A DNA stretch of 64,000 nt from Trichinella spiralis (lineage: Eukaryota > Nematoda > Enoplea > Trichinellida > Trichinellidae): assembly GCA_000181795.3 (NCBI GenBank), contig CM012953.1, positions 18,708,923-18,772,922 on the forward strand, read 5' to 3'. Below, piece by piece: positions 41,060 to 52,400 of the stretch; position 1 is the first letter of the stretch, and every line of letters starts with the position of its first letter. The translations under genes and the position numbers were made by a program. Under the pieces are notes generated by a model, which searched no databases, was not told where the DNA came from, and was given only the letters and a program-made list of their open reading frames with translations.

Positions 41060-41516
41060 CTATACATTTGCCTAATTCGGAAGCGCTTGTGGCGAAAAGC
41101 AGAAATATTTTTGTGCAAAGCAGTCCGCTGATTAGCACAGATGTGAAGAAATAAAATTACAAAACCAAGTTATTATGTGAACAATGCAATGTAAAACTGA
41201 AGAATCATTAATGTTATTGACTAAGATGACAACTTATTTAAAGTCATATTCAAATATTGCAAGGCATTTTTTTCAATGCTGTTCTTAACAATATACACAA
41301 GGAATATGCAAATGTAAAGAAGTTGAACATTAGTCTTAAGTATGTTGACTTTGTTATTGTTAGAATTCCTTTAACGCAATAAAAGATGGCTAACACCATA
41401 TCTTAAAAAAAGCTGTGCTTTAAAAAAATAGTAAATGCTTCTTTATGTCCATATTAGGGTAATTCAATAGTAATGCAAACATGTTTGGAAAAAGGGTTGA
41501 TAAACAACAATCACCC
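41060..41516. repeat. Local repeat family, copy 2 (ends at assembly gap)
   Basis: Diverged copy of 40310-40660. Its last 148 bases (41369-41516) are almost identical to 43005-43147, with differences mostly in homopolymer length. That near-identity is of a different kind from the older divergence to copy 1. Confidence 0.7.
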
Positions 41517-41526
41517 NNNNNNNNNN
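41517..41526. other. Assembly gap (10 N)
   Basis: Ten N characters separate the repeat copy on the left from hAT transposase sequence on the right. Confidence 0.99.
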
Positions 41527-42132
41527 TTCTTCTTCAATTGTGTTATTTGCAATGAACCGTGCGTATACAATGAGCTGTGCACAGTTTGCCTGGTCTGTGG
41601 CTCATCACAACTTATAGGAAAAAAAGGAGAACACTTTACCTTTTCAAGAACTTGCTGTTTTATATCATCAGCTAATTCATCGATTCGGCGTTTAACTGTT
41701 GAATCAGAAAGAGAAATACTTTTAAATTGCTTCGCCATGTCATCCCCAAGCAGAATCTTTACTGCATTCACAATGCAGGGCTTAACAAGATTTTCTCCAA
41801 TAGTATGTGGTTTCTTATTCTTGGCAATCAACATGGCTATTTCATATGATGCTCTTATCAGCCTTGACAGTCTCCTGATTATACTTGACTTTTTTCTCAA
41901 GTCTCATTTGAGAAAGGGAATCTCTTTCAGCGCAAAAGTATTCCACAGGTTTTTTTGATAACTCAGGATGGCGGTGATGCAAATGCCGCTGCAGTCGGGT
42001 TGGCCGTAAAGCATCATTGCTGAATGTATCAAGGCATACAACGCATTGTGGCACTTCAACGCCGTTTTTTTCAATAGCCACGAAGCCGTATTTGATGTAC
42101 TCTGCATCATATTTGCGTTTTTTCGACACCAT
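41527..42132 (-). pseudogene. ZBED5-like hAT transposase, N-terminal part
   Basis: Starts MVSKKRKYDAEYIKYGF and contains a BED-type zinc finger (CVVCLDTFSNDALRPTRLQR, then HLHHRHP). One frame shift near 41890-41900 separates this from SYEIAMLIAKNKKPHTIGE, SISLSDSTVKRRIDELADDI and KVKCSPFFPISCDE, the conserved order of ZBED5/SCAND3-type hAT proteins. Most of the RNase-H-like catalytic domain and the dimerization domain are missing at the gap. Whether the shift is biological or a sequencing error cannot be told. Confidence 0.85.
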
Positions 42133-43004
42133 TGTACGTATTGTATTTCACGCCAACGTCCAATATAACTTTATTGATGATGTGAATATACACAGACGCT
42201 AACTAACTAACTTCCTCCTTTTCCAGCCTGTCGTATGGATAATCCGATCTAACTAGTTTTCGCAGCTCGTTTACCAACTGGATGTCTTCGTGGTACATAG
42301 CAGTACGCTAATAAATAACTTGCCTATTGGAAATAATAACAAACTCTATAAGCAACAACCGTGGTGCGAAATGTAATAAAACCGTTGTGTTCACGATTAT
42401 GAGTAGCCAAGCTAAAAACCATAATCATAGTGGGAGATTTAATTACTGATAAGAATAAAAGGAGCGGAAAAAACCAAACCTGAATTGATGTGATTTCAGA
42501 CAATCTGAAATCAACTGATATTACAAAATCTCTTGAAAACTGAAACAAATAAACAGCAAATATATGCACACACGAGACAAAAGTTGGTGTTGCCGCGATG
42601 TCGAATGAAGGAAAGAATGAGAAAATAAAGTGTGATGGTCGACTTCAGGCGAAATTTTTACCGCATTGCTTGTTTCCACCATTAGACAAAATACGGCTTT
42701 GTTCTATCAGTTTGATAAATATCGTGTATATGCCTCTTTCAAAAATTATTCACGTCTCTCGTCACATCAGGTGAATTTCGAAAGGCGATTTTAGTGCAAA
42801 GGGAAATTATAAATTGCGCACAGCTGACGCGGTTAAGCTAAAACTAAGATGACCAGAAAAAATAGGCGGTTAAAATTTAGCTGAAGTAGACCAAGCTGAA
42901 TTTCAAACACCTCTGCAGGACTAAAAATTCTTACTTCTCACGCCCCCCCTGGAACCTTCCTACGCCCCCCTAGGGGGGCGCGCCCCCCTGGTTGAGAAAC
43001 ACTG
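41527..43004 (-). mobile_element. hAT transposon (ZBED5-like), 3' part lost in gap
   Basis: The right end reads, on the minus strand, CAGTGTTTCTCAACCAGGGG and is followed by a long G/C palindromic tract (42941-42990), typical of hAT-Charlie ends. Transposase coding sequence starts at 42132 on the minus strand. The other end falls in or beyond the gap. The flank right of the element starts CTTTAACG (43005-43012), and the same 8-mer occurs at 41369-41376. Confidence 0.85.
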
Positions 43005-43147
43005 CTTTAACGCAATAAAAGATGGCTAACACCATATCTTAAAAAGCTGTGCTTTAAAAAATAGTAAATGCTTCTTTATGTCCATATTAGGTAATTCAAT
43101 AGTAATGCACCCATGTTTGGAAAAGGGTTGATAAACAACAATCACCC
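43005..43147. repeat. Near-identical duplicate of 41369-41516
   Basis: 143 bases starting CTTTAACGCAATAAAAGATGG and ending AACAACAATCACCC, matching 41369-41516 with about five small differences (homopolymer lengths and AAACATG/CCCATG). It directly abuts the hAT end. Confidence 0.85.
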
Positions 43148-43197
43148 GAAAAAATATTTCAGCTAATCATAAGGGAAAGATTTGAATCAATGAGCAA

Positions 43198-43846
43198 TTA
43201 GACAAGGAAAACCAATAAGGCAACGACTGGACGGCCCAATAAAATAGCGCAATCAACGACCAATAAGTGAAAAGTGGGCCGGTCTGGACCAAACCCAGGC
43301 CTCCGCCCTGATGGTCGCGGCAATTCTTCACGGAGCAAAGGCAGTAGGTGCTGATTTAGAACAACTTCTCCATATCGCCATACTTTCTCGGGTGCAGGGG
43401 ATCTGTGGCGGTGAGGGGCCGTCATTACCTGTCTATGTCGCCTGTCCAGACGTGCGTTCCTACCCCGACAGTATCAGTGGCGTGCGTTCTGTCTCCACCC
43501 GACTCCGCGGCCAAGCCTGCGATGGTCCGGTGAGCCATTTTGGACCATGCCACCATTGGATTACCAATTGGGGACGAATGGCTTTTAACTGTTGCCTGCC
43601 GACGTTACCCACGCAAGTGCGACCTCGCTGTCGCTCCAACACGTGATGGAGTGGATCGTCAGTTCCAGCGCCCCCTGTGCGTAGCGTATCAGCCTTGGGA
43701 AAGGTACCGCTGAGGTACGTGTGGGGGCTATGAGGCTGGACGCGACCAATCCTATCAGAGAGTGGCAGGAAAGCGACAAGGAGCTCCGACAACAGCAATA
43801 TTCCAATTTGAAGTTCTAAAGTTGAACGAGTATTTCGCGCAGTCAT
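43198..43846 (-). pseudogene. BEL/Pao RNase H/integrase-region fragment
   Basis: Minus-strand pieces in two frames: CWSDSEVALAWVTSAGNS, an RNase H-like motif (WxDSxVxLxWV), and WWHGPKWLTGPSQAWP, the conserved BEL WWHGPxWL block that precedes integrase. GC content (about 55%) is far above the flanks. No protease or RT next to it. It is a fragment of a different BEL copy from 34420-37849. Confidence 0.65.
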
Positions 43847-43847
43847 T

Positions 43848-44600
43848 AATTAAACCCTGACGGCAGTCGAAGAAGCGACCCTACTACCGGACTAGCATCT
43901 GAATTTGTTGCCAATATAGATGCACATATATGAACACTAAGAAACGTGTACTTTTGTGTATGTAGAATCGAGTGCCAGTTTGTGCGAGAAGTGAGTAGCT
44001 TTGCAAATCTACTGGCCAATGTGATTATGTATGTTTTATTGACTGTCTTTCTGATGCGTTCCATTTGCTGAATGTTTCTTTTCTATTAATGGTCAATTTT
44101 TGAATCAATTTAAAGCTCCTTTAAATTTGTTTTTAAAGATTGAGTACTTTTCAGAGGCATATAGTTGGTGATCTTCAATGTTTAATGTCTTTAATGGCAT
44201 ATCTCTAATCTATATAAAGTTTATTATTTATTCAAACCATGCTTGAGCAAAATGGTGTTTTTTATATTGTATTAATGTAAATATCACCTCTGGAAGAGAA
44301 AGGCTGTATTTTTGTTTCCATACTCATTGCAATGTTCTGAATTTTTCATAGAGGAAAAGGTGTAGGTTGTGGTTTTCTTTATGTAAGAAGGCATCAATCA
44401 GAAAATTTATTTCTGGATAGCACAGAATCTCCTGATCTATCGTACTTAAATGCTTTATTCAGCAGTATAAATTATAAGATAGTATAATACAGAACAACAG
44501 TATAACATAATATAATACACAATGCCATACAAAACAATACAAACCAACAATATAATAAAACAAAACATAAATACAAAACCAATAAAAAACTGTACAGGAG
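43848..44600. other. Intergenic, no gene seen
   Basis: AT-rich spacer between transposon fragments. It contains a TATAATA-rich simple tract (about 44460-44560). Confidence 0.5.
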
Positions 44601-44684
44601 TGAATAAAAGTAAACAATTCAGTTGTGCAGGAAAGGTTGGCACTCAATAATTCTCCGTCTCAGGTACACGGTACGGCACAGCTC

Positions 44685-44930
44685 TCAAAACTGCTCCATT
44701 GTACGCGTACTGCCATCGTATTCTGCAGTCAACGCTGTTATGCGTTGCTGCAGTTCTTCATACTTTTTATTTTTTATCTGTAAATCATTGGCAGTAACGC
44801 GACCTGATGTCACTTGTTGAATCAACGTTTCCGTTGATCCCTGCTCATCGATCAGCAACTGGAACAGTTCATACAAGCTGAGGGTGTGGCTTCCCCGCAA
44901 GTCAGTTCATTTTGATGTGCTAGTCAACAT
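44685..44930 (-). pseudogene. Possible BEL gag N-terminal fragment
   Basis: Minus-strand frame with a coiled-coil-like sequence (LIDEQGSTETLIQQVTSGRV, then ELQQRITALTAEYD) resembling the N-terminal helical part of BEL gag proteins. It is short and ends in a stop. Homology is weak; the context between other BEL pieces supports it. Confidence 0.35.
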
Positions 44931-44966
44931 AGATGGTGAACATCTGCTAGTACCATTCTGGAACTA

Positions 44967-46004
44967 CAGTAGAATCCTGTTAGTACGTTCATCTGGGGAC
45001 CTGAAAAAACGGACGTACTAAGCGGGAAACATAATCAAGTCATTGGAATCAGTTAATACATTGTGTACAGTAATTCTATTCAATTTGTTCTAGTGAAAAA
45101 TTTATCAATAATAGTTTGTTTCATGTTTTTTTCCTAATTCGCAAATAACTGTGTCTATTTTCGACAACTAATTAATAACTTTCTCATCGATGTTAAAACT
45201 GCAGACGTAACGTCGGACAGTGTCCATTGCCTCGAAGGCTGCCGTCAGAGTCGGAATAGGTAGCGCTTCTTGTTCTTTATCACCATCATCATCGTTGTCT
45301 TCCTGATTGGCATCCGCCTGATGCTGCCCTAATATTTCTTTCAGCGATGACTGCTGAAAGGCAAATAAGCTGCTGTCACAATCCACATAGTCACTGAACG
45401 TAGCATTTGTTCCAGCAATTTGTTGCCATTCCTTTGAAATTGTGACACTTTCATCCGTATCCTCTACCACAGCAGAATCAGAAAGCTTGCGGCAAAAGCC
45501 TGATTTATTAAAGCAGTTGATCACTGCGTTGGCATCAATAGAATTCCAAGCAGAATTAAAGAAATTCATTGCATCCAGAACTGAAATTTTCTTTGGTGCT
45601 TCAAGTGAAGCCAGTCTGTCATATACAAGTCTTTTTCTATAGCATTGCTTTACGCATCGAATGATGCCTTGATCAAGCGGCTGCAGGTGACTCGTGCAAT
45701 TTGATGGAAATAATACTACCTTCACATGACTCAAATATGACGTGTCAGAGGGATGAGCAGGGCACTGGTCAATGAAAAGCAAAATTTTTCTTTTCATGGA
45801 CCTCATTTTAGCATCCAACATCCGCAAAAAAGATTCAAAAATGACCATTGTCATCCATGAGTTAGAGTTTGCATGATATGTGCAGGGAAAGGTCCGAACA
45901 TGTTTAAAACATCGGGGATTTTTTGCTTTACCTATGACAAGCGGCTTTAGCATCTCTGTTCCAGATTCATTGCAGCACAGCAAGACGGACAGTGACAGGA
46001 ACGT
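44967..46004 (-). mobile_element. Tigger/pogo element, DDE part
   Basis: Left border TA + CAGTAGAATCCTGTTAGTAC is a Tigger-type terminal repeat. The minus strand encodes (45168-45983) the DDE_1 endonuclease core: LVIGKAKNPRCFKHV, a catalytic-type LLFIDQCPAHP, FPSNCTSHLQPLDQGII, then AWNSIDANAVINCFNKSGF, and an acidic tail ending FNIDEKVIN. The helix-turn-helix half and the right terminal repeat are absent: at about 46004 the sequence changes into BEL gag. The remaining 271-codon frame is open, so this copy is younger than the others. Confidence 0.85.
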
Positions 46005-46320
46005 CCAGTACTTCTGCAGAAAACTGTGGGAGTCTCAGCTCCGGCAGTTTCCCATTACCGATGCGCGCTGACTGACCGGCCAGGCATGACTGCATTTCTT
46101 CCGCTTCCATGTTCTCCTCCAGCTCTGTCTGGAGGGCCTCGATCTGAAGGTACATACGCTCAGTCATTGAGATCGGATCCTCAATCTCGTAGGCGTCAGC
46201 GGAGGCGATGCATAGCTCATCCAGCTATTCCAGGGCTGATTCAGCCGATTTAAGTTCACTGCCAGTTTCTTCCACCTTTTTCTGGAATCTGAAGCCATCA
46301 TTACTTCACTATCCGTAGGC
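46005..46320 (-). pseudogene. BEL gag 5' fragment
   Basis: Minus-strand frame (46167-46005) with the acidic helical region (ALQTELEENMEAEEMQSC) and gag entry motif KLPELRLPQFSAEVLD. The segment further upstream (46170-46320) continues in another frame. It breaks at the Tigger junction. The LTR candidate follows to the right. Confidence 0.65.
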
Positions 46321-46358
46321 TGTTTAGTTCACGTCTCCTGCTCGGAGGACGAGAAAAT

Positions 46359-46582
46359 GTGCACTGCAGACGATGCCGTGAACTCTACCAATAAATCGGT
46401 AGTGGACTGCATATTTCGAATTCGACATAAGCTTTACGAGTGCCGAACAGAAACAAGACGCAAACAACAGAGGATAAGGAGTTTAACTGACCATGCTCAC
46501 ACACGACAATGGCTCAATGACACTACAGTAGTATGATGTATAGGTTCAACTGTTACAGTATCCCGCCGTTCCGTCCGGAACA
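46359..46582 (-). repeat. Candidate LTR of the BEL copy
   Basis: On the minus strand this 224-bp segment begins TGTTCCGGACGGAACGGCGG and ends in ...GCACA, giving TG..CA borders. It is followed by TTTTCTCGTCCTCCGAGCAG, close to the primer-binding region of the BEL copy at 37805-37827. No partner LTR found, so the call rests on position and borders. Confidence 0.45.
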
Positions 46583-46845
46583 TGTGAATTTAAAAATTTT
46601 ATGCATCAAAAGTTCAGTAAAAAAGATTTTATGATTCACAAAAACACGAAATTAAAAAATTAATAATTTTAAGCGCATGAGTTTAGAAACAGGCTCCATT
46701 ATGTTTTGAAATATTTGAAGGGAAATATTTAAAATGACCCATTTCTTAAATTATACCTTCAGATCTATAATACGGTAGTAGAATCGTAAAAATTTCAGAT
46801 TGAGGTGTTGCAGTGTCGAAAGTGTTTTTACTTTTGAAGATAAAC
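46583..46845. promoter_or_regulatory. Upstream region of UBR7
   Basis: AT-rich 260 bp between the BEL LTR and the UBR7 start; promoter/5' UTR by position only. An upstream in-frame ATG-less extension exists, but the ATG at 46846 fits the family N-terminus. Confidence 0.35.
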
Positions 46846-49272
46846 ATGACTGATAATTCTGATGAAGCTTTTAATATCAACGATCTGATTCAGTTTTATG
46901 ATGACGTTGAGCAGCTGGCAGGAGCACATGGAATATCAAACTGCACTTATCCACTTGTAAGCTGCCTAGATATATTTGCATTTGAAAAACTTTAAACTTG
47001 TCAAAGATATTAATTTTTTTATCTTAAATTTTGTTTTATTGACAAGACTATTTATTTTTGTCTATAATTTTTGAATGATTGCTTAAATTTTGCTGATTTT
47101 TTCTTTCATATTTTTGTATTTATCTTATAACAGTTCTGTTTTAGTTGTAATTATTTGATTGCATGTTCATAGTATTTAATAGAAGCGTACGTTGAGGTAA
47201 TACTGTTGGTGGCTTACTTTGCAGCACCGTTTAATTTTAAAAGTAATTGCATTTCCAATTGGTTTTTTAAACATCCGTTTGAAATATTTAGGGCTATGTG
47301 AAGCGACAGGCAATTTATTCTTGTATAACTTGTTGGGAGAAAAGTGGTTTGTTTTGTGGTATTTGTACTGCTTGCTACTTGAAATGCCACAATACACACG
47401 ATGCTTTGCAGTTATACACGAAGCGGTATGTTTTTCAGTTAAATCTTATAATGCCATGCTGTTACTAAAAATTTCTTTGTCAATTGTTGTTAATTGTTAA
47501 TTAAACAATTTAAAATTGTTAAAAATGTCTTTTCTGAATAAAAAAAATTAACAGTAAGTTGCAGTAATATTATTTAATTTAGAAATTTCCGGTGTGACTG
47601 TGGAAATAGCACGAATAAATATGTATGTTGCTCATTTGTCCCGGTAGGTGTCAGTTTTGTTTAGTAACAAAAATTTACTTGTATTTGAAATATAAAATAA
47701 CTAAAAGTGAATGACCAAGGCATTTATCTGTTACTACGTGATCATTTATTTTAGGAGAAAGATCCAGTTAACGAGAAGAATATATATGGCCATAATTTTG
47801 AAGGCAAATATTGCTATTGCAATGAAAAGTCGAACGAAACAATGGAGGACGATATGTTTACATGCATTTTTTGTGAAGACTGGTTTCATAAAGGCGTAAG
47901 AATATAAAGTAGTGTATCATTTATAAGTACTTATATGTTTTTCATTTTAGCATATAACTGGCAGTTATGAGGATGAAGATGACGAACTGATTTGCAAGGG
48001 TTGCGCTGCAAAAAGACCATTTTTAGCGTTTTACATAGTAAGTAGTAAGTAATTTTCACTTTAAAATTGTTTTCTGAGTTATGTTAAATTTTAGGAGAAA
48101 TATGGAGTGATGGAAAAAACTGATGAAGATAAGAATACAGAAACAGAAGTATTTTTGATGTTACATTAATTTTTAAAGTAATTATTAATATGTTCAGACT
48201 GTGCATGTTGAACACGGTGCATTTGAAGCGGAAAAAAAGGTACTGAAGCGTATATTTAAGTTCCTTGTTAACTAATTAAAATAATGGAAATTTTAGCAGA
48301 ACAATGTAATTGAAGAAGGCAACGAAACTGAGAGCGTAGAACAACTAAAAGCTGAAAAGGTATTTTTTGGAATATATTTGCATGAGAATTAGTATCATTA
48401 TATTTTGTTGAAGGTTGAATATGTGAAACATGCTGATGGTGAAGTGAAAAATGTTGCAGTTAAAAATCAAATAATTAATAAATATTGTTGCGTAAGATAA
48501 ATAAAATATGATTTTTTAGCAGTTGTCTGATGAAGAGAAATGCGTACTACCTGCTGTTAAAAATGAGGAGGTGCTTGATTTTTACAATAATCTAGTATGA
48601 ATAAAAAATTGAAATGACGTTAAAATTTAGTATGATTGCATTAAATTAAAACGTATTTTTTTTTAATTTTTATAGAGTAACAGTTGTTTACTTTCTGGTC
48701 GAACTCTGGAAGCTTATTCGTATGATGTATTTATGAGAAATGGATGGCGAAAAGAATTATGTCATTGTTTACTGTGCTTGGTATTAATTGTTGTAGTATT
48801 CTGGATGTTTTAATAAAATTGTAATTGTCGTAGGATTTATATAAAACTTATGACTGTGAATTTCTGCTGGACGATGAAGATACTTTTGAAAAGTACAATG
48901 AAAATTCACAAAAAAATCCCATTTCGTCTATAGAAGAAATGTTCGATCATTACACTGTTGGAATGAATCCGTCGCAAAAGTTAGAAATAGCATATGGTAA
49001 AATTTTCAGATAGAATATTTTGATGTTTCGGTTCAAATTTGAAACTTTTTAAACTGTAGGAATTGCGGAAATGAAGAAAGAACTTTCACAGATGGTTGCC
49101 GAATGTGATGGACAAGTAATAAAATTTCAAACTGGCAACCATTTAAATTGTATTCGAGAAACTGAAATTTACATTTTAGACTATCACTATGGAAGATGTT
49201 CAGCGTCTTAATCAACGATTAGAACACATCATTGAAAACAAGCGTGCCCGCTTCGAAGACAAGCAATATTAA
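46846..49272 (+). CDS. UBR7: UBR7-type UBR-box/PHD-finger protein
   Basis: Putative E3 ubiquitin ligase that, in vertebrates, binds histone H3 and ubiquitinates H2B K120. Fourteen exons: 46846-46956, 47292-47425, 47583-47643, 47755-47895, 47951-48037, 48095-48148, 48198-48239, 48297-48359, 48414-48491, 48520-48570, 48676-48780, 48834-48996, 49060-49115 and 49180-49272. All in frame; 412 aa (human 425). The UBR box spans exons 1-3 (YVKRQAIYSCITC, CTACYLKCH, NFRCDCGNS). The PHD-like finger is in exons 4-5 (YCYCNEK, CIFCEDWFH, CKGCAAKR). An acidic linker is encoded by very short exons. The conserved C-terminal part has MRNGWRKELCHCLLC and YDCEFLLDDEDT, and ends with a helical region. It faces ANAPC5 tail to tail, with 171 bp between stop codons. 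Confidence 0.95.
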
Positions 49273-49443
49273 TTTTGAAAAAAAAATTTATTTTATTTTA
49301 TTCTTTGCAATTCTTGCTTTCATTGTTGATATTTTTATTAAAGATGAAGCACTCTGCACACATGCTACATGTGATATCAACATGTTGATATGTATGAATG
49401 TTTGCTAAAATTTAATAACGAATTCTTCATTTTCAAAAATTGA

Positions 49444-52400
49444 TTAAAATAAATCCCAGAAATCATATTGATCAGGAAATTGTTCATGCAGTCGCAAGTA
49501 TTTTTCGCTAGCATGATCACGTAAAGTTTTATTACCCAAATTGTGATACAGTGCAGCCTAGAAATGGTAATAATTGAAAAATATTTATGAATAAATAATC
49601 AGCATATTAATGATAAGAACAACAAATGCAAACTTACCAAGAAAAGTAATGCATATTTCCTATGATAATACGGCACTTCAAATTTGTCGAAAATATCCAA
49701 CGCAGATGACATGAAAGATATTGCACGATTGATTTCTGAAAAGAAATTGTGATAACAATATGTGAACAAGCAAAAATGGTCACGCTAACCGTCGTTTCTA
49801 TTCTTAACAGTTGTGGACTGGTTCGCAAGATCGTAATGACAACGTGCCAACAGTCCCAGGCACAACGCTTCTTCAAAAGCATATCTGTGATGTCTAAGCA
49901 TAATCAACGCTTGTTCAGCAAATGCAATAGCATTTTTCAAATTTCCAATTTTGTACTAAAATAAATTGAAAATAATAGAATATGTATGTAAGTTTAAAAT
50001 GAAAAACACCATTAACTAAACAAACAGCTATTCGTCGCTCAAGCAGGCTGTCCAAGTAAGCAACTTCTAAACGATCTCGAATAAGTACATAAAACCGCTT
50101 CATCAGTCGAACCATATTCAAAGGATGTTCAAATTTCAACGCCATATCAATCATCTCAATCAACAGTCTAAAAGCAAGATCGAATAAGAATTCAATATTT
50201 GAATTTATTCATTTTAAACGTTTCCGTTCTGCGTTAACTGTAGAACAGAAACTGCCAATTTGAAAATTATAATTATACCGCAAAAAATAAAACGGATCTT
50301 CTGCTCTTTTACTTTCCAAGTGTTCGAAAAGAATAAAAGCATTTTCATATTCTTTACGCATGGCATAAACTCTTATTTGTCTGAAAATGAATTATTAAAA
50401 ATTCTATCATAAAACAACAAATAATTATTGAATGGGATTATTTATTTCTAACTTTATATGCGCTTCTGCTGGTGAAAAAACACTACACTTTTGAACCAAA
50501 CTTTCACAAAGGCCTACATCGCGCTTGTAGAAAGCAATTTCAAAATTGCAAAATATTTCGCACATCCTCCATTTCGATGCCAGCTGTTCACCGGTTTTGT
50601 AATTCATCTTCATATATTCAATCATCGAAAGTGCTAATTTAATATCACCCTAAAAGAAAGATTTGATCATGCAAATTACTGCTTTTTCTTTTCCCCTTAA
50701 TAATTATTGTATTCACTTGACAAAACGACGAATAAATAAAGTTGCAAAGCAAAACGCAATAGCATTCCATTCTGTTCAAGTTGGGTATTTTGTCGGCAAA
50801 TTTTAGTGGAACAGTAGAATTGAATAGCCGCTTGAGGCAAAAGCTTGTTGCTATTCTGAAATATCCACGTGAAGTAAAAAATGACGACACCACTGCACCA
50901 TCGTCCATGAAAATATATGCTTCATCATCGAAAGGAGAAGTTTTCAAAGTTGGATTTCCCGAAGAACTTTTAGTAATATCTTTCGGTGAATGTCTACATA
51001 GAGACACTTCATATGAAAAAATAAACTAATTTCACTAAATGTGGAATGTGTTTCACATACCGTTGCAGTTGATTTGTTTCTCTAATCCTTTTGATCATAT
51101 TATATCGCCACAAACCATACTCTAATAACTGGAAAAAACACAATACTGATGACACGTTTGCTTTGTAAGATTATTCAAAGAAAGCTGTTACCGAAAAACG
51201 ATAAGGTATAAGTTTATTTGTAATATAATACATAGAAAAGAGAGCATCTTCTTTCACTCGTTCACTCACATCCATTTCTAACATGTAAAACTGAAATAAA
51301 AACCATTTTTGTAAATAAATATTATCAACATTCTCTACTAACAATACTATAAGCTATAAAATTATAAAAATTATTGAAACTGAAAACTGAAACAGAAATA
51401 TGTTTAGTCGCATACCAGGCACATGAGGATAGCATAGTTGTCATTCTGACAGGCAGCGTTCCTCATACAACCTTTCCAATATCGTTCCGCCAAATCACTA
51501 TAAATTGTAATTTTAATAAACAAAAGAAAACATATTTAACATTAAACTGAAAAAAGATTAATTATAAAATAGTTTGAATATAATTTACAATATAATACTA
51601 ATCCACTCACTATAATTTCATCCTGTTCAACATTTTTATCAACAACAATTGAGGAATTGGAAGTGGTAAATTCTGTCGATCATCATTTGGAGAACGTTTA
51701 GCCTTATAATATGGACTGCATCGACGTATTGGAAATCGACTAAAATAGCAGTGGATATTCTCTAACACACCTTCACCATCCCGTACACGCATCAAGTTAT
51801 ATGCATGGAAAAGTTTCTGAAATTTATGAAAATATTTTATAAAAAAACAAACCAAAATGTCATGCAAATATAAACAAAGCTCATACTATAGCAAATACAT
51901 TATGATGTTCTTCGATAACTTTTTTAATCCATTTTTCCACTTGTTCAAACGGAGGAGCGTCACTAACTTCCAGACGCAAGTTAGCAATCTTTAAATAACA
52001 TTAATAAAAAATAAATGTAAAACATATAAAAAAGAAAAATACTTGGTTCTTAATTGTTGATTCAACTTCGGAAAGTGAACAACTGTAGTTTGAACAATCC
52101 AAGCTGTAAAAAAAGTTCAACAAATATTAAAATTTAAATGTATCATGAGCAAAATTGAAAGAATAACCTTAAATTTTTAGTTTATTTTCAAACTGTTTAA
52201 TACTTACTCCCGGACCGCTGTTTCTTCGTTGGTTTTGACAGAAATTTCCTGCAATAGATCTGAGCTGCTATTACTGTTATTGAATGAAAGTCCTACGAAA
52301 TTGCAAAAGTTTCGCCAAATTCCAGTCATCTCTGCTGTACTGCATTCGAAGGCGAAAATGTGCACTCTTTTCAAAAAAGTAGCTTAAAATTTAATAATAC

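Noticed and set aside
44455-44647. Overlapping minus-strand hydrophobic frames
   Set aside because: Encoded by a TATAATA-type low-complexity tract; repeats of I/L/Y/C only.
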